In this document: in pieces, positions 7,824 through 16,183 of the stretch
Position numbering within the stretch: position 1 is the first letter of the stretch
Layout of the letters: each line of letters begins with the position of its first letter
Assembly (NCBI GenBank): GCA_902766045.1
Contig: CACXCA010000010.1
Span: 1 to 64,000 of the forward strand
Source of the DNA: an uncultured Bacteroidales bacterium
GTDB taxonomy: Bacteria; Bacteroidota; Bacteroidia; Bacteroidales; Paludibacteraceae
DNA length: 64,000 nt
Direction of reading: 5' to 3'
The notes under the pieces: generated by a model
The model's database searches: none
What the model was told of the DNA's origin: nothing
What the model saw: the letters and a program-made list of their open reading frames with translations, nothing else
Program-made: the position numbers and the translations under genes

Positions 7824-9203
7824 TTATTTTAATAAATTCTCAATTGACTCTAAACTTTGTCTGTATGTTTTGTCATATTTCAGCAAATCACTTACAGCAT
7901 TACAAGCATAAAGAACTGTCGCATGATCTCTATTGCCTATCTGCTCACCAATTGACGACAAAGAATTTTTGGTGTATTTCCTAGCCAAATACATTGAGAT
8001 CTGTCTTGCTTGAACCACCTCTCTTTTACGTGATTTAGTTTGAATATCACTTGCATTCAAATGGAAATAGTCACATACCAATTTCTGAATAGATTCAACC
8101 GTGATTGTCTTCTCTGCAACATTGACAATACGTCCAATGACACGTTCTGCCAATTCAATGTTGATCTCTGTCTTAGTTAAAGTGGATTGAGCCAACAAAG
8201 AGACAACAACACCTTCCAACTCACGAACATTATCTGTTACATTCTTAGCAATGTACTCAATAACTTCTTCTGGTATCAGCAAACCTTCATTTCTAACCTT
8301 TGCCTGAAGAATTGCCATACGAGTATTCTGTGAAGGAGCCTCTAATTCAACTGTCAATCCCCAACGGAATCGGCTCAAAATTCTATCGTCCAATCCTTTC
8401 AGAACCTTTGGCGAACAATCAGACGTCAAGATAATCTGTTTGCCAGTCTGCTGTAAATAATTGAATATCTGAAAGAAAACATTCTGTGTAGCCGTTTTGT
8501 TAGACAAGAACTGAATATCATCGACAATCAGAACATCAATCTGTTGATAGAAGTTCAAGAACTCATTTGTCTTATTACACAAACAAGCATCCGTAAACTG
8601 AAGCTGAAAACGATTGGCATCAACATACAGAACTGTTTTTTCTGGATTATTCTTCAAAACCTCCCATCCTATTGCATGCACCAAATGAGTCTTTCCTAAA
8701 CCAGACCCACCAAAGACAAACAAAGGATTAAATGTATTTTTATATGGAGTCTTCGCAACTGATAATCCAGCCTCTTTACCCAATTTATTGCATGGTCCAC
8801 CTACAAATGTATCAAATGTATAATTAGGATTTAATTGTGGTTCTACCGCAGGCCTAATGTTTCTGGCAAATGGATTAAATCCTGATGCAGGAGAAGGAGT
8901 CGGAGCTTGAATGATCTTAGTTCTTTCTACACTTTCAGCCACTATACTATACATCAATTTTGTTCCCTCTCCCATTACACGGTCAAAGGTCTTCTTCATC
9001 AAATCTGCATAGTGAGAATCAACAAATTCAGCATAAAAAGAACTAGGAACTTGAATCGTCAATGTGCGATCCTCCCAACGCTCTGCCACAATAGGCTCAA
9101 ACCACGTCTTATATTCCTGTTCCCGAATATTGTCTTTTATGATTGTAAGACATCTGTTCCATAAAACCTCACATTCAGGGGCATTATCTCTATACTCGTT
9201 CAT
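7824..9203 (-). CDS. dnaA: Chromosomal replication initiator protein DnaA
   Basis: This 459-residue AAA+ protein binds DnaA boxes and opens the replication origin. Domain I occupies residues 1-85 (with W-F-E-P-I at 34-38), followed by a short linker. The AAA+ domain has Walker A G-G-S-G-L-G-K-T at 165-172 and Walker B V-L-I-V-D-D-I-Q-F-L. The C-terminal DNA-binding domain contains the signature I-G-N-R-D-H-A-T-V-L. Length and architecture are typical. The gene is not followed by dnaN or recF; it stands between mlaD and a pRiA4b-like gene, which is common in Bacteroidota. I see no cluster of DnaA boxes beside it, so this is not obviously the origin. Confidence 0.98.
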   Translation of the reverse strand: MNEYRDNAPECEVLWNRCLTIIKDNIREQEYKTWFEPIVAERWEDRTLTIQVPSSFYAEFVDSHYADLMKKTFDRVMGEGTKLMYSIVAESVERTKIIQAPTPSPASGFNPFARNIRPAVEPQLNPNYTFDTFVGGPCNKLGKEAGLSVAKTPYKNTFNPLFVFGGSGLGKTHLVHAIGWEVLKNNPEKTVLYVDANRFQLQFTDACLCNKTNEFLNFYQQIDVLIVDDIQFLSNKTATQNVFFQIFNYLQQTGKQIILTSDCSPKVLKGLDDRILSRFRWGLTVELEAPSQNTRMAILQAKVRNEGLLIPEEVIEYIAKNVTDNVRELEGVVVSLLAQSTLTKTEINIELAERVIGRIVNVAEKTITVESIQKLVCDYFHLNASDIQTKSRKREVVQARQISMYLARKYTKNSLSSIGEQIGNRDHATVLYACNAVSDLLKYDKTYRQSLESIENLLK

Positions 9204-9505
9204 AAAACTTTGTTTTTTCTTTGCAACGCAAATATCATTCTTTTTTCTTCAAAAAAAAAAATAATAAAAAATTTGGTTATTCAAAAAAGTTCACAACTAT
9301 CTAATAATCAAATATATATATTTTGAATACTCATATTCAAATAGTTATAGCAAATGCTTTTTTTTTACGTTCTGATTTATAGTATTTTATAAAAATACAC
9401 AACGTTTTTTTGATTTCGATAAGAACTATTTCAAATACCGACTTTTAAGGTTTTTAACACAAAAAAATTAAATTCACTTTTTTTGTTATTTAGAATTATT
9501 CTAAA
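9204..9505. other. AT-rich gap between mlaD and dnaA
   Basis: About 300 bp of strongly AT-biased sequence with long A and T runs. CAAATATC at 9229-9236 (GATATTTG on the minus strand, one mismatch to the -7 consensus) may be part of the dnaA promoter. A short palindrome, TTTAGAAT-T-ATTCTAAA, lies at the mlaD stop. No gene, RNA or DnaA-box cluster was found. Confidence 0.5.
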
Positions 9506-10414
9506 TTATTTATCTTTATCTTTACCCATCAAAGAAAAATGAACATATCGTTTTGGATTCGCTTTTAAATCCAATAACAAATCATTTGCACTTCCTATTG
9601 TTGTGTTTAAATTATTATACATTCCCTTGTCTGTCAGCAACATACCAAGTGTACCTTCTCCTCTATTCAACTTATCTGTTACATTCTGAACTCCTGCCAA
9701 CGTTTGATTCAACTGATTAACTGTCTTATTAAAATCAACACGAGAAAGGCCATCACCCACCTTATCTAATTTCATCATAACAGAATTTGCATTACCCAAC
9801 AACTGAGGGACATCCTTATCCACTAATTTATTCAATCCGACAGAAGTTCCCTTTAGATTGTTTGTGATAACTTGAATATTATCCAATGATTTTTCTATCG
9901 CTTTATTTTTAGCAATTACTTGCAGCGACACCATCAACGAATCCAACTGTGGTATGATAGATTGAATTCGCGGCATCAATTCGGTTGACAATGCCTCCAT
10001 CACGCCGTCATCCACATAAGAAGGAATCGTATCTCCTTTCTTGAAATATTCTGTCGATGGATTAGGTTCCATAAATAACTCTATTGAGGGGCTTCCCAAT
10101 AGACTTGAAACTAATCCTGCTCTTGTACCAACAGGGATTTTTAAATCGTCATCCACCTGCAACACAACAACCACCTTTTCACTTGGGTTATCATAATCAT
10201 AGATAATCTCTTGAACCAAACCCACCTTGTATCCTTTTATATTTACAGGATTTGTCTCCACCAATCCATTGATGCGATCAAATTTCAAATAGTAATAATT
10301 GGTTGGATGAAATATATTAATACCTTTCAAATAGTTCACTCCGAAAAATGTCAATGCAATGGTTATAATCACCCATACACCGATTTTAAACTCTTTTGTA
10401 ATTTTGAATTCCAT
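9506..10414 (-). CDS. MlaD/MCE-family lipid transport protein
   Basis: The 302-residue protein has an N-terminal membrane anchor (residues about 11-28, I-G-V-W-V-I-I-T-I-A-L). An MCE domain follows (about 38-118) with the typical V-N-I-K-G-Y-K-V-G-L-V and L-L-G-S-P-S-I-E-L. A long helical tail comes next (about 140-280), as in substrate-binding subunits that form a hydrophobic tunnel. MlaD-type proteins carry phospholipids between inner and outer membrane with an MlaE permease and MlaF ATPase, which are not in this window. It starts 29 bp after the amidase gene, so the two envelope genes are probably co-transcribed. Confidence 0.88.
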   Translation of the reverse strand: MEFKITKEFKIGVWVIITIALTFFGVNYLKGINIFHPTNYYYLKFDRINGLVETNPVNIKGYKVGLVQEIIYDYDNPSEKVVVVLQVDDDLKIPVGTRAGLVSSLLGSPSIELFMEPNPSTEYFKKGDTIPSYVDDGVMEALSTELMPRIQSIIPQLDSLMVSLQVIAKNKAIEKSLDNIQVITNNLKGTSVGLNKLVDKDVPQLLGNANSVMMKLDKVGDGLSRVDFNKTVNQLNQTLAGVQNVTDKLNRGEGTLGMLLTDKGMYNNLNTTIGSANDLLLDLKANPKRYVHFSLMGKDKDK

Positions 10415-10443
10415 ACTCTCCCCTGTTTATTTTTCCTTGTTTT

Positions 10444-11655
10444 TTATTTGTAATAATTCCTTGCCTCATTCATCGGCAATTTAACACCATTTTTTATAAC
10501 GACCAAAAAGGCATCCGGGAACTTCTTTTTTACTTCATCCCTCAGTTTCAATCCCTCCTGGAAGGTCTTTTCGTCACCATAAACATATTTATATTTATAG
10601 GTGCCTGTTTCTATAAATTCTCTAGCAGGAACAAATCCTTTGAAATCTCTGCAATCTAATGGTTTCTGTGTACTTGAGCTACAAAACTGAACAGCATATC
10701 GTATCTCATCTTGTTTCTTTTCTTCCACAACTACTTTAGTTGAATCTATGGACGTCTGTTTGTCAGTCTCTTCTGCCTTTGCTTTATCATCTTTTTTATC
10801 TTCAACAGTTTTCTTCGAAGCATCGTCCGACACATTTGCAGATTCATTATTTTTTCTCACCTCCTCTTGATATGAGACACCATTCTTCTTATCATGCTTT
10901 GATTTATAAGAGACAAAAGCTTTGTGAATCGACTTAGCGAACTTTTCAATATTTGCATCTTTACTCAAAAAAGCCTCTTCTTCTTTATTTGACAGATAGC
11001 CAAGTTCAACCAACACTGCAGGCATTGATGTCTGTTTCAAAACCCAGAAACCTGCCTGTTTCACACCTCGACTAGTACGATTAATATTTTGGAATTGTTT
11101 CTCTATAGAAGAGGCAAAGCCAAGACTCTGCTCAATATATTTAGACTGAATAAAATCAAACATTATATAGGATTCGGAGCTGTTGTCAAATCCCTTATAT
11201 TTTGTTTTATAATCTGACTCATACAAAATAACTGAGTTCTCTCGCATAGCCACATCCAAGTTCGCAGATGACGAACCCAACGTATAGGTTTCAGTTCCTT
11301 TTGCTGACCTATTTTCTGCAGCATTCGCATGAATAGATATAAAAAGGTCTGCCTTCGCTTTATTTGCAATCTGAGCACGATCATCCAACGGAATAAAAAC
11401 ATCTTTCTTCCTAGTATATATAACCTTAACACCTGGTTCTTTTTCCAATAAAGCACCAAGTTTCAAAGCTGTTTTTAAGTTGACTGATTTCTCCTGTAAT
11501 TTCAGCGTGTAACCAATGGCTCCCGCATCTTTTCCACCATGACCTGCATCAATGACAACAATAAAAGGTTTGTCCGACGAATAGGCAAGTCCCGTAGAAG
11601 CAAGAAAAACAAAAGTCAAGTACAAAAATCTAAAAAAATAAAAAGATTTTCTCAT
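10444..11655 (-). CDS. N-acetylmuramoyl-L-alanine amidase with C-terminal SPOR-like region
   Basis: This enzyme cleaves the bond between muramic acid and the peptide stem of peptidoglycan. Residues 1-26 are a signal peptide. The Amidase_3 domain (about 30-235) has the zinc ligands H39 (D-A-G-H-G-G), E55 and H109 (S-I-H-A-N-A) and the catalytic glutamate E217 (V-E-L-G-Y-L). A Lys/Glu/Asp-rich linker (about 250-315) leads to a C-terminal domain of about 85 residues, starting I-R-Y-A-V-Q-F, that resembles SPOR domains binding denuded glycan at division sites. It is divergently transcribed from lptD with nearly touching promoters and likely heads an operon with mlaD. Confidence 0.93.
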   Translation of the reverse strand: MRKSFYFFRFLYLTFVFLASTGLAYSSDKPFIVVIDAGHGGKDAGAIGYTLKLQEKSVNLKTALKLGALLEKEPGVKVIYTRKKDVFIPLDDRAQIANKAKADLFISIHANAAENRSAKGTETYTLGSSSANLDVAMRENSVILYESDYKTKYKGFDNSSESYIMFDFIQSKYIEQSLGFASSIEKQFQNINRTSRGVKQAGFWVLKQTSMPAVLVELGYLSNKEEEAFLSKDANIEKFAKSIHKAFVSYKSKHDKKNGVSYQEEVRKNNESANVSDDASKKTVEDKKDDKAKAEETDKQTSIDSTKVVVEEKKQDEIRYAVQFCSSSTQKPLDCRDFKGFVPAREFIETGTYKYKYVYGDEKTFQEGLKLRDEVKKKFPDAFLVVIKNGVKLPMNEARNYYK

Positions 11656-11680
11656 CTACTTCTATTTAAAAATTACGTAG

Positions 11681-11688
11681 CAAATTTA
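11681..11688 (-). promoter_or_regulatory. -7 element of the amidase-mlaD operon
   Basis: TAAATTTG on the minus strand, 26 bp before the ATG at 11655. The expected -33 position falls on the lptD -7 element. Confidence 0.55.
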
Positions 11689-11701
11689 GGAAAAAAAATC
11701 A

Positions 11702-11709
11702 TATATTTG
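11702..11709 (+). promoter_or_regulatory. -7 element of lptD
   Basis: TATATTTG on the plus strand, 38 bp before the lptD start. It is only 13 bp from the divergent amidase -7 element. The -33 box is weak. Confidence 0.55.
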
Positions 11710-11747
11710 CACTGAATAAATATTCAAAAAAAATTATATTTAAACTT

Positions 11748-14441
11748 TTGATACAGAGATACATATATATTATCATACAATTTTCCGTCTTTATTTTTGC
11801 ATGTAATCATGTGCAAGCACAAGCGGAAAATGGCTCTTCAAAAGAGACAAAAAATGCTGTAGATAAAGATTCAACAGGGAAAAAAGCAGAAACTATTCGA
11901 TTTTCTAATGATGCAATTGAAGATATTGTTCACTACTCAGCGAAAGATTCAATTGTGTTTTATGCCAATGGCCATGCATACCTATACGGTCAAGCAAACG
12001 TAAAGTACCAAACCATGGAATTAACGTCTGACCACATTGAACTGAACACTGACAGCAACATGGTTCACGCTCTTCCTGGGAAAGATTCTGTTGGCGCACT
12101 TATCAACAGACCTATTTTCAAAGATGGTCCTGACAGTTACGAATCAGACTGTATCGATTTCAATTTCAGAACAAAAAAAGGATTGATACGCAATGTTGTC
12201 ACTCAACAAGGCGAAGGTTATGTCACCAGTGAAAAGACAAAAAAACTAGAAGACAATACGTTTTTAATGAAAAACGGTAAATACACCACATGTGACGAAC
12301 ATGAGCACCCACACTTTTATCTGAACCTAACAAAAGCGAAGGTAAAACCGGGTGAATACATTGTGGCGGGTCCAGCATATCTCGTCATCGAAGATGTGCC
12401 GCTTCCTCTTGCTCTTCCATTTGGTTTTTTCCCATTCACGGAGAAATATTCATCTGGTATCTTGATGCCAACCTTTGGAGAAGAATCAAGCAGAGGTTTT
12501 TATCTTCGAAACGGAGGTTATTATTTGGCTATCAACGATTACGTGGATTTAGCTATTCGTGGAGACATTTACACAAAAGGTTCATGGGCACTAAATGCCA
12601 CTTCCCGTTACAAGAAAAAATATAAATTCAACGGAAACTTTTATGTGGGGTATCAATCCACAAAAACAAGTGAGAAGACATTACCCGACTATGTTCAGAT
12701 GAATGACTTCAAAGTGATTTGGACGCATGCTCAGGATCCAAAAGCGAATCCTTTCAGCACATTCTCTGCGTCTATCAACTTCACCTCCACATCATACAAC
12801 AAAAACAATACAAGTTCTCATTATAACCCATCCACCTATGGCGAGAACAACAAATCATCCAGTATCAACTACACATACAAATTTCCAGAATCACCATTTT
12901 CATTAACCACCAACTTCACTATCAACCAAAGACAAAGCGACTCTACGCTTTCTCTTAAGCTGCCGACTATCAACCTCAGCATGTCACGTGTCTATCCTTT
13001 CAAGCGGAAGGAAAAAATAGGGAAAGACAAATGGTATGAAAAAATATATTTAACATACGGACTGAATTTCGACAACTACATATCCACCAAACAGGATAAA
13101 CTATTCGAAGCGAACCTTCTAAACGACTGGAATAATGGTATCAAAAACCAGTTCTCAATAGGCGCGTCTTATACATTATTTAAATACCTTATTTTAACAC
13201 CATCACTCGGCTACAACGAGAAATGGTATTTCAAGAAAGTCTATCAAGAATGGAACGAGCAAAATCAAAAAGTTGATACCCGCAATGAAAACGGTTTCTA
13301 TCGAATCAATGATATGAGTGCCAACTTAAACTTAAGCACTCAATTATATGGATTCTATCAACCTATCTGGGGCAAAAAGATTAGTATGATACGACACGTG
13401 CTTCAACCATCTGTCGGTTTGTCTTTCTCTCCTAAAATGGAACGTCCATGGCCTCACTTTAATCAATACTATTATGGGGAATACACTCGCAGATTCCCAG
13501 ATGCCTCCATGGATACCATTAAATATAGCTATTTCCAGCATAACTACTATGGTGGCCCGACCAGTAACGGCGGCGGAATCGTCAACTTCAGTCTATCTAA
13601 CAATGTAGAGATGAAAGTAGCTTCGGACAAAGATTCAACGGGATATAAAAAAATATCACTCATAGACAATCTATCCTTGAACACAAGTTACAACCTATTT
13701 GCAGAAGAGGATGAACCCGCATGGTCTGACCTCAATGTAAACTTACGATTAAAATTCACACAAAGGATTGGATTCAATGTTGTTGCAGGCTATTGTCCCT
13801 ATACTTATATGTTAGATGAGAACGGAGCACCTTACAAATCCAAAACCACTGAGATGGAACGTAACGGAAGGCTTTTCAGGCTGACGAATGCAAGGACATC
13901 CTTCAACTACACATTCAACAATAACACATTCAAGAAAAGCAAGAAACAGGAAAATGAATATCCTGAGGATGATGGACTCAACCCAGACTTTGAAAATCTG
14001 GACGATTTATTAGATAATCAAATAACTGATCTTGAGAAAAAACAAGAGAAGCAAGAAGATCCCGACGGCTACGAAGAGTTTTCATTGCCATGGAATCTAA
14101 ATGTAAGCTACTCCATTGCTTATGGAAACTATATATTCAACAAAGAATCCTTAGAATATGACCGAAGGCTCACCCAATCGCTCAACTTCTCCGGTAGCAT
14201 AAATTTCTCAAAGAACTGGATGTTCACCATCAGTTCAGGATACGATTTCATCAATCATGAAATGTCCTACACCTCATGTAGTATCAGACGAAATCTTCAC
14301 TGCTGGTCAGCCACATTGGATTTCATTCCTTTTGGTCTTAATCAAGGATTCAACTTTCATATAGGAGTGAAATCATCCATGCTTCAAGACTTGAAATACG
14401 AGAAGAGAACGGATGCAAGTGATTATCCTCTATGGTACTAA
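11748..14441 (+). CDS. lptD: LPS-assembly protein LptD (OstA-like)
   Basis: The 897-residue outer-membrane protein inserts lipopolysaccharide into the outer leaflet. A signal peptide (to H-V-Q-A-Q) precedes an OstA/LptA-like beta-jellyroll region (about 50-190, with F-Y-A-N-G-H-A-Y-L-Y-G and repeated strand units). A large C-terminal barrel rich in Tyr/Asn strands ends near D-Y-P-L-W-Y. The start is a TTG at 11748: it is the only candidate giving a full signal peptide, and the next in-frame ATG would remove that peptide and part of the jellyroll. An acidic, Lys/Glu-rich insert near residue 740 lies in a loop. It stands apart from other lpt genes. Confidence 0.9.
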   Translation: MIQRYIYIIIQFSVFIFACNHVQAQAENGSSKETKNAVDKDSTGKKAETIRFSNDAIEDIVHYSAKDSIVFYANGHAYLYGQANVKYQTMELTSDHIELNTDSNMVHALPGKDSVGALINRPIFKDGPDSYESDCIDFNFRTKKGLIRNVVTQQGEGYVTSEKTKKLEDNTFLMKNGKYTTCDEHEHPHFYLNLTKAKVKPGEYIVAGPAYLVIEDVPLPLALPFGFFPFTEKYSSGILMPTFGEESSRGFYLRNGGYYLAINDYVDLAIRGDIYTKGSWALNATSRYKKKYKFNGNFYVGYQSTKTSEKTLPDYVQMNDFKVIWTHAQDPKANPFSTFSASINFTSTSYNKNNTSSHYNPSTYGENNKSSSINYTYKFPESPFSLTTNFTINQRQSDSTLSLKLPTINLSMSRVYPFKRKEKIGKDKWYEKIYLTYGLNFDNYISTKQDKLFEANLLNDWNNGIKNQFSIGASYTLFKYLILTPSLGYNEKWYFKKVYQEWNEQNQKVDTRNENGFYRINDMSANLNLSTQLYGFYQPIWGKKISMIRHVLQPSVGLSFSPKMERPWPHFNQYYYGEYTRRFPDASMDTIKYSYFQHNYYGGPTSNGGGIVNFSLSNNVEMKVASDKDSTGYKKISLIDNLSLNTSYNLFAEEDEPAWSDLNVNLRLKFTQRIGFNVVAGYCPYTYMLDENGAPYKSKTTEMERNGRLFRLTNARTSFNYTFNNNTFKKSKKQENEYPEDDGLNPDFENLDDLLDNQITDLEKKQEKQEDPDGYEEFSLPWNLNVSYSIAYGNYIFNKESLEYDRRLTQSLNFSGSINFSKNWMFTISSGYDFINHEMSYTSCSIRRNLHCWSATLDFIPFGLNQGFNFHIGVKSSMLQDLKYEKRTDASDYPLWY

Positions 14442-14521
14442 CAAAAAATAGGTTCAAAACTTCAAAAAAAAAAATTTTTTCATTATTTTCGCTTGAAATT
14501 TGGAATTCTATAGAATTAGAT

Positions 14522-16147
14522 ATGGAAAATAAAATAAACGATCCAGACTACGTATTTGAAATCAGTTGGGAGGTCTGTAATAAGATTGGAGGCATATATA
14601 CCGTTTTATCTTCACAAGCCAAAGCATTATATGCCATACATAAGGAAAACCTAATTTATATAGGTCCAGACTTCGAGGGAAAAGAGAATATTTTTTTCAT
14701 CGAAGATAACACCCTATTCAAAAAATGGACGTCGAGCTGTAATAAGAGAAACATCAGAGTACGTGTCGGACGATGGGATATTCCAGGAAAGCCGATTGTA
14801 ATATTGGTTGATCACAGCACATTTGCTGCCGATACAAATTCTTTTCTTTACGAAATGTGGGACCACTTCAAAGTAGATTCCATGGATGCCTATGGGGACT
14901 ACAATGAATCAGTTCTTTTCGGATATGCAACAGCGAAGATCATCGAGGATTTTTGTCATTTCAATAAAATCGAGAAGAAAAAAATCGTAGCACAATTTCA
15001 TGAATGGACCACAGGATCTGGTTTATTATACACTAAGATTCATTGTCCGCACATCAAGACATTGTTCACGACACATGCCACGACGACAGGACGTTCCATC
15101 TGTTTCAACGGAAAAAAACTTTATGAATACTTCACTGGATACAATGGTGATCAAATGGCGAATGAATTAAACGTCAAAGCCAAGCATCTTGTTGAGAAGA
15201 ACGCTGCGCTTCAGGCAGATTGCTTCACCACTGTCAGTGACATAACAGCGAAGGAATGTAAACAACTTTTGGGGAAAATGCCAGACATTGTAACCCCTAA
15301 CGGTTTTGAAGACGACTTCATTCCTACCGGTGCACAATACACGAAAGCAAGAAAAACAGCAAAGAAACTTCTTCGTTCCGTTGCAGAAAATCTATTCGGG
15401 TATAAGCTATCGGACGATGTAATATTTGTTGGGACCGGAGGTCGATATGAGTTTCGGAACAAAGGGATAGACTTATTCTTAGAATCACTGAAATTAGTAG
15501 CAAGCGACCCTGATTTCAAGAAAGAAATCGTTGCCTTCATCTTAGTACCAGGATGGAACATGGGGGCAAGGAAAGATTTGCAACAGAAACTTGAAGATCC
15601 AGAAGCCAATTATAATGTGTATAGGAAAAACATCACACACGAGATTTACAATTTCTGGGATGATCAGATCTTACACACAATGAACACGTTCCACTTCGAC
15701 AACAACGAAGACCAAAACGTGAAGGTTATTTTGGTACCAAGCTACTTGAATGGAGATGACGGTATCTTCAACAAGAGCTATTACGACCTGCTAATCGGAC
15801 TGGATTTAACCCTATTCGCCTCTTATTATGAGCCATGGGGATACACTCCACTCGAGAGTGCTGCATTTGGAATACCAACCATCACCACCGACTTGGCTGG
15901 ATTTGGATTGTGGTGCTCAAAAGAGCCTATTGACATAAGCAATGGAGTGGCTGTCATTCATCGAACTGACAACAACTATTTCGCCGCTGCATACGAAATA
16001 CAAAACAACATCAAGCAGTTAGCGAACATGAGCAAAAAGGAGTATGATGCAACCAAAAAGAAAGCAATGTCAATAGCTAAAAAATGTTCTTGGGATGATT
16101 TCATAAATTATTACGAGAAAGCTTTTAACATAGCACTTTCAAAATAA
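14522..16147 (+). CDS. Glycogen synthase, GT3 (eukaryote-like) type
   Basis: The product (about 541 residues) transfers glucose from a nucleotide sugar to glycogen. The start is placed at the ATG at 14522 because the family begins directly before the conserved Y-V-F-E-I-S-W-E-V-C-N-K-I-G-G-I-Y-T-V; an upstream TTG-initiated extension has no homology character. The C-terminal lobe carries E-P-W-G-Y-T-P-L-E, the two-glutamate motif of the GT3 active site, followed by G-I-P-T-I-T-T-D-L-A-G-F-G. Bacteroidota use this GT3 enzyme, related to fungal and animal glycogen synthase, rather than bacterial GlgA. It is followed 36 bp later by glucan phosphorylase, giving a synthesis/breakdown pair. No glgC is adjacent. 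Confidence 0.93.
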   Translation: MENKINDPDYVFEISWEVCNKIGGIYTVLSSQAKALYAIHKENLIYIGPDFEGKENIFFIEDNTLFKKWTSSCNKRNIRVRVGRWDIPGKPIVILVDHSTFAADTNSFLYEMWDHFKVDSMDAYGDYNESVLFGYATAKIIEDFCHFNKIEKKKIVAQFHEWTTGSGLLYTKIHCPHIKTLFTTHATTTGRSICFNGKKLYEYFTGYNGDQMANELNVKAKHLVEKNAALQADCFTTVSDITAKECKQLLGKMPDIVTPNGFEDDFIPTGAQYTKARKTAKKLLRSVAENLFGYKLSDDVIFVGTGGRYEFRNKGIDLFLESLKLVASDPDFKKEIVAFILVPGWNMGARKDLQQKLEDPEANYNVYRKNITHEIYNFWDDQILHTMNTFHFDNNEDQNVKVILVPSYLNGDDGIFNKSYYDLLIGLDLTLFASYYEPWGYTPLESAAFGIPTITTDLAGFGLWCSKEPIDISNGVAVIHRTDNNYFAAAYEIQNNIKQLANMSKKEYDATKKKAMSIAKKCSWDDFINYYEKAFNIALSK

Positions 16148-16183
16148 AGAATAATAACTAAACTTCAATAAAACACTTAAAAA

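Noticed and set aside
9204-9505. Possible replication origin beside dnaA
   Set aside because: The gap is AT-rich, but I found no cluster of TTATCCACA-like boxes on either strand and no adjacent dnaN. A GC-skew plot of the full genome would decide.
9490-9506. TTTAGAAT-T-ATTCTAAA palindrome at the mlaD stop as an operator or terminator
   Set aside because: Short, purely AT and without a following T-run; weak as a terminator and not repeated elsewhere in the window.
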